NCBI GenBank assembly: GCA_963836605.1
Contig: CAWIKB010000009.1
Location: 186,001 to 250,000 of the forward strand
Source of the DNA: Bog-473 sp963836605
GTDB taxonomy: Bacteria > Actinomycetota > Acidimicrobiia > Acidimicrobiales > RAAP-2
Reading direction: 5' to 3'
Length of the DNA: 64,000 nt
In this document: positions 8,787 to 16,378 of the stretch, piece after piece
Position numbering within the stretch: position 1 is the first letter of the stretch
Layout: every line of letters begins with the position of its first letter
Translations under genes and position numbers: made by a program
Notes under the pieces: generated by a model
What the model saw: the letters and a program-made list of their open reading frames with translations, nothing else
Database searches by the model: none
Told to the model about the DNA's origin: nothing

Positions 8787-9329
8787 TCAGTCCAATTCGG
8801 CCAGCAGATCGCGACAGCGCAGGGCGTCGCCGGCGAGTTTGGCTCGAAAGCTGTCCATGCGAGCGAGCTTGGCGTTCAATTGCTCAGCCAGTGACTCATT
8901 GAGTTCGAGCACTTCGCGCAGGGTCGCCTTCTGCTCGGCTCGCGCTCGCTTCGTCGTCGAGCCCTTGCTGGCCCGGTAGGTAGCACGCAGCTCGTCGAGC
9001 CTGGTCTCGAAGGACAGGAACTCCTTGATCTCGTCGAGATTCATGCCGAGCACCTCGCGGAGCTCCAAGATTCGTTGGAGTTGCGTCAGGTCTTCCTGCG
9101 TGTAGCGCCGTTCACCACCGCGTGTGTACAGCGAAGGACTGAGGAGGCCGAGCTCTTCGTAGTAGCGCAGCGTGCGGGGGGAAACCTCTGCCATGGCGGC
9201 GGCGTCACCAATGCGAATCCCGCGATCAGTTTGCGACGCAGAGGTGCCCGCATCTTCGGGCTCCGCCTGGGATGCGGGACGATCGGAGGAGTGATCTCGG
9301 GTCTTGCTGTTCGGGGTCAAGGTCGCCAT
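8787..9329 (-). CDS. MerR family transcriptional regulator
   Basis: A 180-residue regulator. After a 38-residue disordered N-terminus comes the winged helix-turn-helix: IRIGDAAAMAEVSPRTLRYYEE, then GLLSPSLYTRGGERRYTQEDL. A long dimerisation helix follows (about residues 85-175, rich in E/K/R/L). There is no Cys pair, so a metal sensor of the CueR/ZntR kind is unlikely; a drug-sensing or stress regulator fits better. The gene starts 1 base after the stop of the MFS exporter gene on the same strand, so the two form one unit and the regulator probably controls its own operon. Confidence 0.85.
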   Translation of the reverse strand: MATLTPNSKTRDHSSDRPASQAEPEDAGTSASQTDRGIRIGDAAAMAEVSPRTLRYYEELGLLSPSLYTRGGERRYTQEDLTQLQRILELREVLGMNLDEIKEFLSFETRLDELRATYRASKGSTTKRARAEQKATLREVLELNESLAEQLNAKLARMDSFRAKLAGDALRCRDLLAELD

Positions 9330-9330
9330 G

Positions 9331-11208
9331 TCAATCCACCAGAAGGGGTTCGGTTTCAGCGACCGCCTCTTGGGCCGACACCACCGCCGCCCCGTTCATG
9401 CCCTCAGCGACCGCCCCCGGCTCTTGGTAATGGTACTTCCCGCCACGGAGAAGGGAGGCCAGGGCGCCGAGCACGCACGCGCCGGCGGCAAAGGAAAAGG
9501 CCTCGGTCAGTCCATGGCCGAACGGCGGCGAGATCAGGTGCGGGAAGAACGACCGGCTGGTCAGATAGTGCGCCGTGGCCGGGGGCAGATGGGAGAGGGC
9601 AGCCGGGCCGAGGAGGGTTTGTATCGGGTTGTAACCAAGGAAGGACGCAAAGAGACTTCCGACGGGCGGGAGGTGGGACACCCGTAGGGCCGTGGCCGGA
9701 CCGACACCTTGGGCGATCAGGCCGTGGTAGAGGGCCGAGGGCAGCGTGGCGGCCAGGCCCAGGATCATCAGGGTGAAGAAGATACCGATGGACAGCACCT
9801 GGGCCGACGCATTGAAGGTTCCGGCCATACCGGCGCCCGCCCCGCGTTGGCGGGCCGGCAGGCTGTTCATGATGCCGGCTTGGTTTGGCGCGATGAACAT
9901 GCCCATGCCGATCGAGTTGAGAAAGATCAGCGCGGCAAAGCCCCAGTACGAGAAGTCGACCGGCAACGTCAAGAGGAGGACGAACGACAAGGCGACGACC
10001 AGCAGACCTCCCGTAGCGAACGGTCTGGCGCCATAGCGATCAGCCAAGATCCCGCTCACGGGGCCCGCCAGGAGGAATCCGACGGTCAGCGGGATCATGT
10101 AGATGCCGGCCCACAGGGGTGTTTGCGAGAAGCTGTAGCCATGCAGGGGGAGCCAGATCCCCTGCAGCCAGATGATCAACATGAACATGAGGCCCCCGCG
10201 GCTCAGCGAAGCGAGGAAACTGGCGATGTTCCCCGCCGAAAATGCTCGGATGCGAAACAGGTTGAGATGGAACATGGGGTTGGCCACCTTGGTCTCGATG
10301 ACCCCGAAGACGAGCAGAACAGCGACACCACCGATCAGCTCGGCCAGCACGACCGGGCTGGACCAACCCATGGTGTGGCCTCCGTAAGGAAGCAGCCCGT
10401 AGGTGATACCGACCAGAATGAGGATGAGGCCGGTCGCGAACGTGATGTTGCCCCACCAGTCGATCCTTGACTTCGTGCGGACGCCACGGTCCTCGAGCTT
10501 CAGGTAGGCCCAGACCGTGCCGAACAACCCGAACGGTACCGAGATCAAGAACACGAGGTGCCATTGGACCGGGGCCAGGAGCCCCCCCAGCACGAGACCG
10601 ATGAACCCACCCGAAATGGCGGCAACATTGTTGATGCCGAGCCCGAGCCCGCGCTGATCCGTTGGAAACGCGTCGGTGATGATGGCCGAGGAGTTGGCGA
10701 ACAGCATGGCGCCACCGACACCTTGACCGACCCGCATGGTGATGAGCCACCATGCGCCGGAAGCACCGGTGAGCCAGGTGACCGAGAGCAGGATCGAGAA
10801 CACTGTGAAGACGGCGAACCCGAGGGTGAAGACGCGCACCCGTCCGAACATGTCACCCACCCGGCCCAGCGTGACCAGCAGCACGGCGAGGACCACCATG
10901 AATCCCAGCAGCATCCAGAGCAGGTACCCGGTGTTGCCCGGGGTGAGCGGATTGAGGCCGATCCCCCGGAAGATGTCAGGCAGGGAGATCAGCACGATGG
11001 ACTGGTTGATGAAGACCATCAGCGTGCCCAGGGTGACGGTGGACAGCGCGATCCACTTGTAGGAGGGCTGGTCGGAGTGGGTGCTCCCGTTCAGGCTGGT
11101 GGAGCTGGTGGAGCTGGTGGGGCCGGTGGCGGTGCGGCTCACGGTGGAGCGGGGAGCGTCGGAGGCGCCGGGAGAAGGGACATAGGAGAAGTATAACGTT
11201 AACGTCAT
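9331..11208 (-). CDS. MFS drug exporter, DHA2 family (14 transmembrane segments)
   Basis: A large hydrophobic transporter of about 625 residues with roughly 14 membrane segments, the DHA2 layout of proton-driven multidrug exporters. Family landmarks are LGRVGDMFGRVRVF (motif A), ITMRVGQGVGGAMLFANSSAIITD (motif B) and FNASAQVLSIGIFF in the later half. The first 50 residues are Ser/Thr-rich and probably cytosolic. The ATG at 11208 has no ribosome site and lies inside an inverted repeat that looks like an operator, so translation may start further in, for example at a GTG near 11118. It is followed by its merR gene. Confidence 0.85.
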   Translation of the reverse strand: MTLTLYFSYVPSPGASDAPRSTVSRTATGPTSSTSSTSLNGSTHSDQPSYKWIALSTVTLGTLMVFINQSIVLISLPDIFRGIGLNPLTPGNTGYLLWMLLGFMVVLAVLLVTLGRVGDMFGRVRVFTLGFAVFTVFSILLSVTWLTGASGAWWLITMRVGQGVGGAMLFANSSAIITDAFPTDQRGLGLGINNVAAISGGFIGLVLGGLLAPVQWHLVFLISVPFGLFGTVWAYLKLEDRGVRTKSRIDWWGNITFATGLILILVGITYGLLPYGGHTMGWSSPVVLAELIGGVAVLLVFGVIETKVANPMFHLNLFRIRAFSAGNIASFLASLSRGGLMFMLIIWLQGIWLPLHGYSFSQTPLWAGIYMIPLTVGFLLAGPVSGILADRYGARPFATGGLLVVALSFVLLLTLPVDFSYWGFAALIFLNSIGMGMFIAPNQAGIMNSLPARQRGAGAGMAGTFNASAQVLSIGIFFTLMILGLAATLPSALYHGLIAQGVGPATALRVSHLPPVGSLFASFLGYNPIQTLLGPAALSHLPPATAHYLTSRSFFPHLISPPFGHGLTEAFSFAAGACVLGALASLLRGGKYHYQEPGAVAEGMNGAAVVSAQEAVAETEPLLVD

Positions 11209-11215
11209 GGTTATA
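11192..11215. promoter_or_regulatory. Inverted repeat TATAAC-N12-GTTATA, probable MerR operator/promoter
   Basis: Perfect 6-bp arms TATAAC and GTTATA are separated by 12 bp that contain GTTAAC. The site is strikingly A/T-rich in GC-rich DNA and lies between the exporter-merR unit and the divergent dehydrogenase gene. MerR proteins bind dyads of this size within the spacer of a promoter. It overlaps the apparent ATG of the exporter, which argues for a start codon further downstream or a leaderless transcript. Confidence 0.5.
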
Positions 11216-11324
11216 AAACCACCATGGGGCACCCGATCGTGCCGCCCGTCATCTGGGCACTGGAGCGGGGTGACGGGCTGCCCCGTATTGGCGAGTCCCG
11301 GCGATCGGCGCGACCCTGAGTACC

Positions 11325-12407
11325 GTGACAGGGCGTCGGCAGCTCGTGGTCTGTGAGGGTGATGAAACGGGTCAGGAGCTCCTCGAGCAGGCGCTGCGCG
11401 TGCTCGATGCCCAGGTTCTCGGGATCGAGATCGAGTTGCTGCGATTCGACCTCTCGTTGGAGAATCGGCGGAAGACTGAGAACGGAGTCGTACGGGACGC
11501 GGCAGAGGCCATGCGTGCGGTCGGCCTCGGGTTGAAAGCGGCGACCATCACGCCCGAAGGGATCGGCGACGTCGGAAGTCCGAACCGCATCCTTCGTGAG
11601 GGAGTGGGCGGATCGGTCATCGTCCGGACTGGCCGGCGCATTGCCGGCGTCTCCCCCTTGGCCCCCGTCGTGCATCCGATCGTGGTGGTACGGATGGCCG
11701 TGGGCGACGCGTATGGCGCGGAAGAGCGCCGAAGCGGGACGCCGGGCGGGAGGGACGAGCAGGCGTGGAGGACCGAGAGGATCGATCGCATGGTCTGCCG
11801 AAACGCGGCGGAATACTCATTTCGAGCGGCGGCCGGCCGCGGTGCCTGCGTCTACGGGGGTCCAAAATGGACCGTCTCGAACGTCTATGAGGGGATGCTG
11901 AAAGAGGAGATGGACGCCGCCGCGGCCCGCCATCGCGACGTCACGTACCAACCCACCCTCATTGACGCAGCGTATGCCGGTTTACTGACCGAGTCGGCCA
12001 ATCACGCGCTCGTGATACCGGCACTGAACCGGGACGGCGACTGCTTGTCGGACCTCGTACTGGCCCTGTTCGGCTCTATCGCGGGAGCCGAATCGGTGCT
12101 CTTGGCCCTCGATGACGACCTCCGTCCGCTGGTGGCGATGGCAGAGGCACCCCACGGCACGGCTCCCTCCCTGATGGGCAAGAACGTCGCCAACCCGATG
12201 GCGATGCTCCTGGCCTGCGCCGCCGTGCTCGAGCACGGATCGTCAGAAGGGGATCACCGCATGGCGAGTGCCGCTCGGGTGATTCGAGACACCACCTTGG
12301 GCGTCGCCTCGGACGGCATACGGACGTTTGACCTGGGTGGGGAGGCTTCGACATCGGAGGTCGTCGACGAGGTTCTCCGGCGCTCGGCGAAGGCGCTCCA
12401 CGATTGA
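11325..12407 (+). CDS. Isocitrate/isopropylmalate dehydrogenase family protein
   Basis: A 360-residue member of the NAD(P)-dependent beta-decarboxylating dehydrogenase family. It begins with LVVCEGDETGQELLEQAL, the family's GDGIG-like start, here GDETG. The substrate and cofactor core is visible in RNAAEYSFRAA, YGGPKWTVSNVYEGMLKEEMD, and LIDAAYAGLL near residue 210. Key arginines of the substrate pocket are hard to assign, so isocitrate, isopropylmalate and homoisocitrate remain possible. The divergent N-terminal GDETG suggests a non-canonical substrate. GTG at 11325 is the only start that keeps the first strand. Confidence 0.75.
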   Translation: MTGRRQLVVCEGDETGQELLEQALRVLDAQVLGIEIELLRFDLSLENRRKTENGVVRDAAEAMRAVGLGLKAATITPEGIGDVGSPNRILREGVGGSVIVRTGRRIAGVSPLAPVVHPIVVVRMAVGDAYGAEERRSGTPGGRDEQAWRTERIDRMVCRNAAEYSFRAAAGRGACVYGGPKWTVSNVYEGMLKEEMDAAAARHRDVTYQPTLIDAAYAGLLTESANHALVIPALNRDGDCLSDLVLALFGSIAGAESVLLALDDDLRPLVAMAEAPHGTAPSLMGKNVANPMAMLLACAAVLEHGSSEGDHRMASAARVIRDTTLGVASDGIRTFDLGGEASTSEVVDEVLRRSAKALHD

Positions 12408-12439
12408 CCGATTCAAGACATTGGGGGCTTTCATCGTAT

Positions 12440-12454
12440 GGGGCCCGAGGCCCC
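12440..12454 (+). terminator. GC hairpin after the dehydrogenase gene
   Basis: GGGGCC-CGA-GGCCCC forms a perfect 6-bp stem with a 3-base loop, 33 bp after the stop codon. There is no T-run, as is common for actinobacterial terminators. The rest of the 12408-12561 gap shows nothing else. Confidence 0.45.
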
Positions 12455-12561
12455 GGGCCACCGGCTCTCTCAACCCCTCCCGCAGCCGATGATGACTCCG
12501 GTGAGCCCCGAACAATGCATCCCCTCAAGGCAAGTTAGCCTCGGGGCAAAGAGGAGCATCC

Positions 12562-12867
12562 ATGCCATCGACACCCGTTCATCTCAACAACCATCACCGC
12601 GACACCCTGAGGCAGATCTTCCAGCACCCGGCTGGGCATAACATCGAGTGGCGAGCCGTCCTCTCGCTGCTCGAGGCGGTGGCATGGGTCGAAGAAAGCC
12701 ATCACGGCAAGTTTCTCGTCACGCTCGGTGCAGAGACCGAAATGTTCGACCCACCACGGCACAAGGATATTGACGCGCAACAGGTGGTGGACTTGCGCCG
12801 GATGTTGAAGAATGCCGGTTACGGGATCGAGGCGGTTGACGCCGGGACCGCGGCGCCCGGGGACTGA
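12562..12867 (+). CDS. Small HicA-like hypothetical protein
   Basis: A 101-residue protein with a strong GAGGAG ribosome site. The pattern LRQIFQHPAGHNIEWRAVLSLLEA, then EESHHGKFLVTLGAE, then FDPPRHKDIDAQQVVDLRRML occurs in many actinobacterial hypothetical proteins. It resembles the double-stranded-RNA-binding-like fold of HicA toxins (helix, GSHH-like strand, final helix). No antitoxin gene is adjacent, so I do not call it a toxin. It lies 7 bp before the alpha/beta hydrolase gene, with which it is probably co-transcribed. Confidence 0.65.
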   Translation: MPSTPVHLNNHHRDTLRQIFQHPAGHNIEWRAVLSLLEAVAWVEESHHGKFLVTLGAETEMFDPPRHKDIDAQQVVDLRRMLKNAGYGIEAVDAGTAAPGD

Positions 12868-12874
12868 AGCAGGC

Positions 12875-13786
12875 ATGGCCCCGCCCAAGGCGTTCGAGTT
12901 GAAGCACGTGACGATCCATGGCCACGAGGTCGGGTATCGCATGGAGGGCGAAGGGCCCGCCATCCTGTTGATCCACGGGATCGCGGGCAGCTCCCAAGCG
13001 TGGCGCGAGGTCATGCCGACACTGGCGGAGCACTACACGGTCATCGCCCCCGACCTGATCGGGCACGGTGAGTCAGCCAAGCCGGTGGGTGATTACTCGC
13101 TGGGGGCGTACGCCAGCGGAATGAGGGACCTGCTGCGCGTCCTTGGGGTGTCGCGTGCGACCATCGTCGGTCAGTCCTTTGGCGGGGGGGTGGCCATGCA
13201 ACTGGCCTACCAGCATCCCGAATGCGGCGAACGGCTCGTCCTGGTCGACAGTGGTGGTCTCGGTCGGGAGGTGAGCTGGCTGCTGCGGTTCATGACGCTC
13301 CCCGGATCGGAGTATCTGATGCCCGTGCTCTTTCCTTCGGTCGTTCGCGAGCGCGGTAACGAGCTCAGCCGCATGCTCCATAGTCATGGGATCCGAATGG
13401 CTCGCCTCGGCGAGATGTGGCGCTCCTACGCCTCGCTGACCGAGTCCGCCAATCGGCAGTCCTTCATCCGCACCATTCGCTCCGTGATCGACCCCGGAGG
13501 CCAGACGGTCAACGCAATGGATCGCCTCTACCTGGCAGAGGAGATCCCGACACTCATCGTGTGGGGGGACCGCGACACCGTCATTCCGGTCAGCCACGCC
13601 TACGCTGCTCACGAGGCGATTCCCGGTAGCCGCCTCGAAATCATCGAGGGTTCGGGGCACTTTCCCCACGTTGAAGCTCCGGACCGGTTCCTCGAAGTCC
13701 TGGTCGACTTTCTCGACACGACCGAGCCGGCGACCTTCGACGCCGCCGACCTCCAACGCCGGCTCCAATATCGGGCTGCCGGTTGA
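12875..13786 (+). CDS. Alpha/beta-fold hydrolase
   Basis: A 303-residue serine hydrolase. The oxyanion-hole segment LLIHGIAGSSQAW, the nucleophile elbow GQSFGG (GxSxG), the acid residue in WGDRDTVIP and the catalytic His in GSGHFPHVE complete the triad. It resembles the haloperoxidase/epoxide hydrolase and meta-cleavage-product hydrolase groups. The substrate cannot be read from the sequence. It is cytosolic, with no signal peptide. The start at 12875 immediately precedes the domain. Confidence 0.85.
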   Translation: MAPPKAFELKHVTIHGHEVGYRMEGEGPAILLIHGIAGSSQAWREVMPTLAEHYTVIAPDLIGHGESAKPVGDYSLGAYASGMRDLLRVLGVSRATIVGQSFGGGVAMQLAYQHPECGERLVLVDSGGLGREVSWLLRFMTLPGSEYLMPVLFPSVVRERGNELSRMLHSHGIRMARLGEMWRSYASLTESANRQSFIRTIRSVIDPGGQTVNAMDRLYLAEEIPTLIVWGDRDTVIPVSHAYAAHEAIPGSRLEIIEGSGHFPHVEAPDRFLEVLVDFLDTTEPATFDAADLQRRLQYRAAG

Positions 13787-13852
13787 TCGATCGGGACGGT
13801 TGAGTCAGGCGGAAGTTCCCCCTGTTTCGATCCCTGGTGCGCTCGATGGGAG

Positions 13853-14317
13853 CTATGGGAGATATGGCGGGGCTTCACCCCATCCCCATCGCGGCACCGG
13901 TGCATGCTCTATGACGGCCGCGTCGGGTTGCGAGTTCTCGACGGCGAGGCGCGTTCCCCACTCGAGGTAGGCCATGAGAGCTGAGCGGAATTCGGGGTCC
14001 TTCGGCATCCCGGCGTCGTCAGCGGCCAGGCTCATCAGCGATGCGAACCGGAAGCGTTGCTCGTCGGTGATACCAAGACCACGATGCTTGGCCAGCATTC
14101 GCTCGTAGCCCCCGAACGCCTCGGTATAGCCCGCCGGTCCTCCGAACACCTCACTCCACCAGGTGGCCACATGGTTGCGGTGATCAGCATGGACGCCACC
14201 CGGAAAGAAAGGCGAGAGAAGCTCGTCTCGCTCCACCCGATCGTAGAAGGCATTGATCATCCGGTGGAATGCCTCGCGGCCACCGGCCCACTCGAAGAGC
14301 GTTGGCGTGTCCGACAT
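13853..14317 (-). CDS. Group II-type truncated hemoglobin
   Basis: A 154-residue 2-over-2 globin. LFEWAGGREAFHRMINAFYDRV is the helix A/B start. WWSEVFGGPAGYTEAFGGYERMLAKHRGLGIT carries the group II GGP signature and the presumed proximal heme histidine (AKHRG). ALMAYLEWGTRLAVENS is the last helix. The aromatic normally at position G8 (Trp in M. tuberculosis GlbO) seems replaced by Phe, in QRFRFASLM. Such globins bind O2 and NO and may detoxify NO or store oxygen. The short C-terminal tail (PRWGWGEAPP) is common in actinobacteria. Its nearness to the heme-type sensor kinase suggests gas-related physiology. Confidence 0.85.
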   Translation of the reverse strand: MSDTPTLFEWAGGREAFHRMINAFYDRVERDELLSPFFPGGVHADHRNHVATWWSEVFGGPAGYTEAFGGYERMLAKHRGLGITDEQRFRFASLMSLAADDAGMPKDPEFRSALMAYLEWGTRLAVENSQPDAAVIEHAPVPRWGWGEAPPYLP

Positions 14318-14371
14318 TGACGCAATGTACCCGGAAACGTTGGAAGCGGTTCGCTCAGCGCGTTCGCGCCA

Positions 14372-15403
14372 TCACGTTCGGTCGGGGTGGGGATTGAGCA
14401 GCACCGCGGCGCCGTTGACCCGATCGTGAGCCAGGTCGACGAGGGCTTGATGAGCTTGGTCCAGGCCATAGGCCACGGTCGAGACCCGGATCGGTATCTG
14501 AGCGGCCAGCCCGAGAAATTCCTCGCCGTCGGCCCGGGTGTTCGCGGTCACGCTGCGCAGCGTGCGCTCTTCGAAGAGATGTCCTTGGTAGTTGAGTTTC
14601 GGGATGTCGCTGAGATGTATGCCGGCGATGGCCAGAGTGCCTCCTCGATCGAGAGCGGCCAGAGCGGTCGGGACCAGGTTTCCGACGGGTGCAAAGAGGA
14701 TGGCGGAGTCGAGCGGCTCGGGTGGCCGCGCGTCGGCCTCGCCGGCGCTGGCCGCGCCGAGCGCCAGCGCGAGCGCCTGCGCTTCCGCTGACCGGGTCAG
14801 CACGTGAACACGCGCGCCTTGGGACATGGCGATCTGGGCGGTGAGATGAGCTGAGCCACCGAATCCATAGATGCCGAGGCGACCTCCCGGTGGCAAATTG
14901 GCTCGGCGCAGCGCCCGGTAACCGATGATCCCGGCACAGAGCAACGGCGCCACCTCTTCGTCGCCGAATACCTCCGGCGGCTGATAGGCATAGTCCTCGT
15001 TGACGAGCACGTACTCGGCGTAGCCCCCGTCGACGTCCCAGCCGGTGAAGAGGGGTGTGAGGCAGAGATTCTCCCGTCCGGCGGCGCAGAACCGGCATGT
15101 GCCACAGGTGTGGGCCAGCCAGGGCACGCCAACCCGCTCCCCCTGGCGAAACCGGTGAGCATCCGGCCCGAGTTCATCGACGATACCGACGACTTCATGT
15201 CCCGGGATCACCCGATCGTGCTTGGGTAACAGATCACCCTCCGCCAGGTGCAGGTCGGTGCGGCACACGCCACAGACCCTGACGTGGAGGCGGATCTGTC
15301 CCGGCCCAGGGTCGGGTACAGCTCGGCTGAGGCGAGTGAGCGGATGGGATTCCACGGGCCCGGGAGTCTCGACAGCCCATGCCTGCATCATTCTTGTCGC
15401 CAT
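14372..15403 (-). CDS. Zinc-dependent alcohol dehydrogenase (AdhA-like, MDR family)
   Basis: A 343-residue medium-chain dehydrogenase. The catalytic zinc ligands are in CGVCRTDLHLAEG and GHEVVG. The four structural-zinc cysteines are in CGTCRFCAAGRENLC. The cofactor fold is GIYGFGGSAHLTAQIA, in which the usual GxGGxG is changed to GFGGSA. It should interconvert alcohols and aldehydes with NAD(P). It is divergent from the GNAT/HDAC operon. The box at 15504 has its gene-proximal half towards the other operon, so regulation of this gene by it is doubtful. Confidence 0.88.
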   Translation of the reverse strand: MATRMMQAWAVETPGPVESHPLTRLSRAVPDPGPGQIRLHVRVCGVCRTDLHLAEGDLLPKHDRVIPGHEVVGIVDELGPDAHRFRQGERVGVPWLAHTCGTCRFCAAGRENLCLTPLFTGWDVDGGYAEYVLVNEDYAYQPPEVFGDEEVAPLLCAGIIGYRALRRANLPPGGRLGIYGFGGSAHLTAQIAMSQGARVHVLTRSAEAQALALALGAASAGEADARPPEPLDSAILFAPVGNLVPTALAALDRGGTLAIAGIHLSDIPKLNYQGHLFEERTLRSVTANTRADGEEFLGLAAQIPIRVSTVAYGLDQAHQALVDLAHDRVNGAAVLLNPHPDRT

Positions 15404-15503
15404 TGTGATCTCTGGGTCCTGAGAGCGAGGAGTGGGCCCATCGTAGAGGCTGGATCAGGTGCTCGGTCGGTGAGCTCGCCTTTCAGTCGCGAAACCCGCG
15501 GTG

Positions 15504-15517
15504 GGGACCTTTGCCCC
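15504..15517 (+). promoter_or_regulatory. DosR-like box A (GGGACCTTTGCCCC)
   Basis: This differs by one base from the window consensus GGGACCTTTGGCCC. It lies 66 bp before the alcohol dehydrogenase relic and 163 bp before the GNAT gene. Its GCCCC half faces these genes, matching the orientation of all other strong boxes. Confidence 0.7.
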
Positions 15518-15582
15518 TACGAAGGAGCCGGCCGAAGCGCGACGCTGAAGAGGTCGAGAATCGGAGGCATCGGAGATACGTC

Positions 15583-15708
15583 ATGAGAGCGGTCGTCGTA
15601 CATGTATTCGTGCAGGTTGAGACGTCGGGTCTTTGTCACACCGATTTCCATGCCGCTCACGGTCGAAAAGGGGGGATCGATGCCCGCCTCGTCGTTGACT
15701 TCCGATGA
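15583..15708 (+). pseudogene. Remnant of an AdhP-type alcohol dehydrogenase N-terminus
   Basis: A start with ribosome site (CGGAG, 12 bp upstream) reads MRAVVVHVF, then VQVETSGLCHTDFHAAHG. These are the first residues and the catalytic-zinc Cys region of a zinc alcohol dehydrogenase. The roughly 20 residues normally between them are missing, and the protein ends about 15 codons later at TGA 15706-15708. This is therefore a deletion relic of a second alcohol dehydrogenase gene. It overlaps the start of the GNAT gene in another frame. The relic sits exactly where box A would have driven it, which suggests that the promoter was inherited by the downstream operon. Confidence 0.6.
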
Positions 15709-16378
15709 CCTCACCCCGGTCGTGAACCCCGACGATGGGGACGTCCACCGGGAGGCCGGCGCCCACCCTCCCGGCTACCCAACCGGACTCGAACGCGATG
15801 CGGTCAGTGGCGATGGGATGCACTATCACGTGCGGCCGGTGCGGCCCGACGACGCGCCGCGGCTCGTCGCGTTCCATCATCACCTCTCCCCACGCTCTGT
15901 CTACTTGCGATTCTTCACGTATCACCCCACGCTGTCACCCTCTGAGGTTCAGCGCTTCACCTGCGTGGACTATGTCAATCGGCTGGCCCTGGTGGCCGAG
16001 GTCGATGATGCTCTGATTGCCATTGGCCGCTTCGACCGAGAGCCTGGCGACACCGAAGCGGAGGTCGCATTCGTGGTGGCTGATGAGTACCAGCATCACG
16101 GGGTCGGATCGCTCCTCCTTGATGAACTGGTCCGAGCGGCCTGGGCCCGGGGGGTGCAGACATTTCGAGCTGAGACTCTGGCCGAAAATCACGCGATGCT
16201 CGACGTCTTTCGACATGCTGGATTCGCGATCTCGTCAAGTATCGAATGGGGAACGGTAACCTTCCGGTTTCCGATTACGCCCACCAAGGAGTACATGACA
16301 GCCCTGACGATCCGCGAAGCAACCCGTCTGGCACCACCGGAGGCATCGATGTTGGCACGCGAAACGCACCGAACATGA
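15680..16378 (+). CDS. Pat-like GNAT protein N-acetyltransferase (no cNMP domain)
   Basis: A 232-residue GNAT. After a 45-residue linker the domain begins YHVRPVRPDDAPRLVAFHHHLS, then SVYLRFF, RFTCVDYVNRLALVA and IAIGRFDR. This order closely matches the catalytic half of the mycobacterial lysine acetyltransferase Pat (Rv0998). AEVAFVV contains the presumed catalytic Glu and QHHGVGSLLL is the acetyl-CoA loop. The cyclic-nucleotide-binding half of mycobacterial Pat is absent. The start at 15680 follows AAGGGGGG. Its stop overlaps the start of the HDAC-USP gene (ATGA), so acetylase and deacetylase are translationally coupled. Family knowledge: mycobacterial Pat acetylates a universal stress protein and acetyl-CoA synthetase. 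Confidence 0.85.
   Translation: MPASSLTSDDLTPVVNPDDGDVHREAGAHPPGYPTGLERDAVSGDGMHYHVRPVRPDDAPRLVAFHHHLSPRSVYLRFFTYHPTLSPSEVQRFTCVDYVNRLALVAEVDDALIAIGRFDREPGDTEAEVAFVVADEYQHHGVGSLLLDELVRAAWARGVQTFRAETLAENHAMLDVFRHAGFAISSSIEWGTVTFRFPITPTKEYMTALTIREATRLAPPEASMLARETHRT

Noticed and set aside
12562..12867. Toxin-antitoxin system around the HicA-like protein
   Set aside because: No HicB-like partner is adjacent, and the neighbour is a hydrolase; the catalytic His typical of HicA cannot be assigned with confidence.
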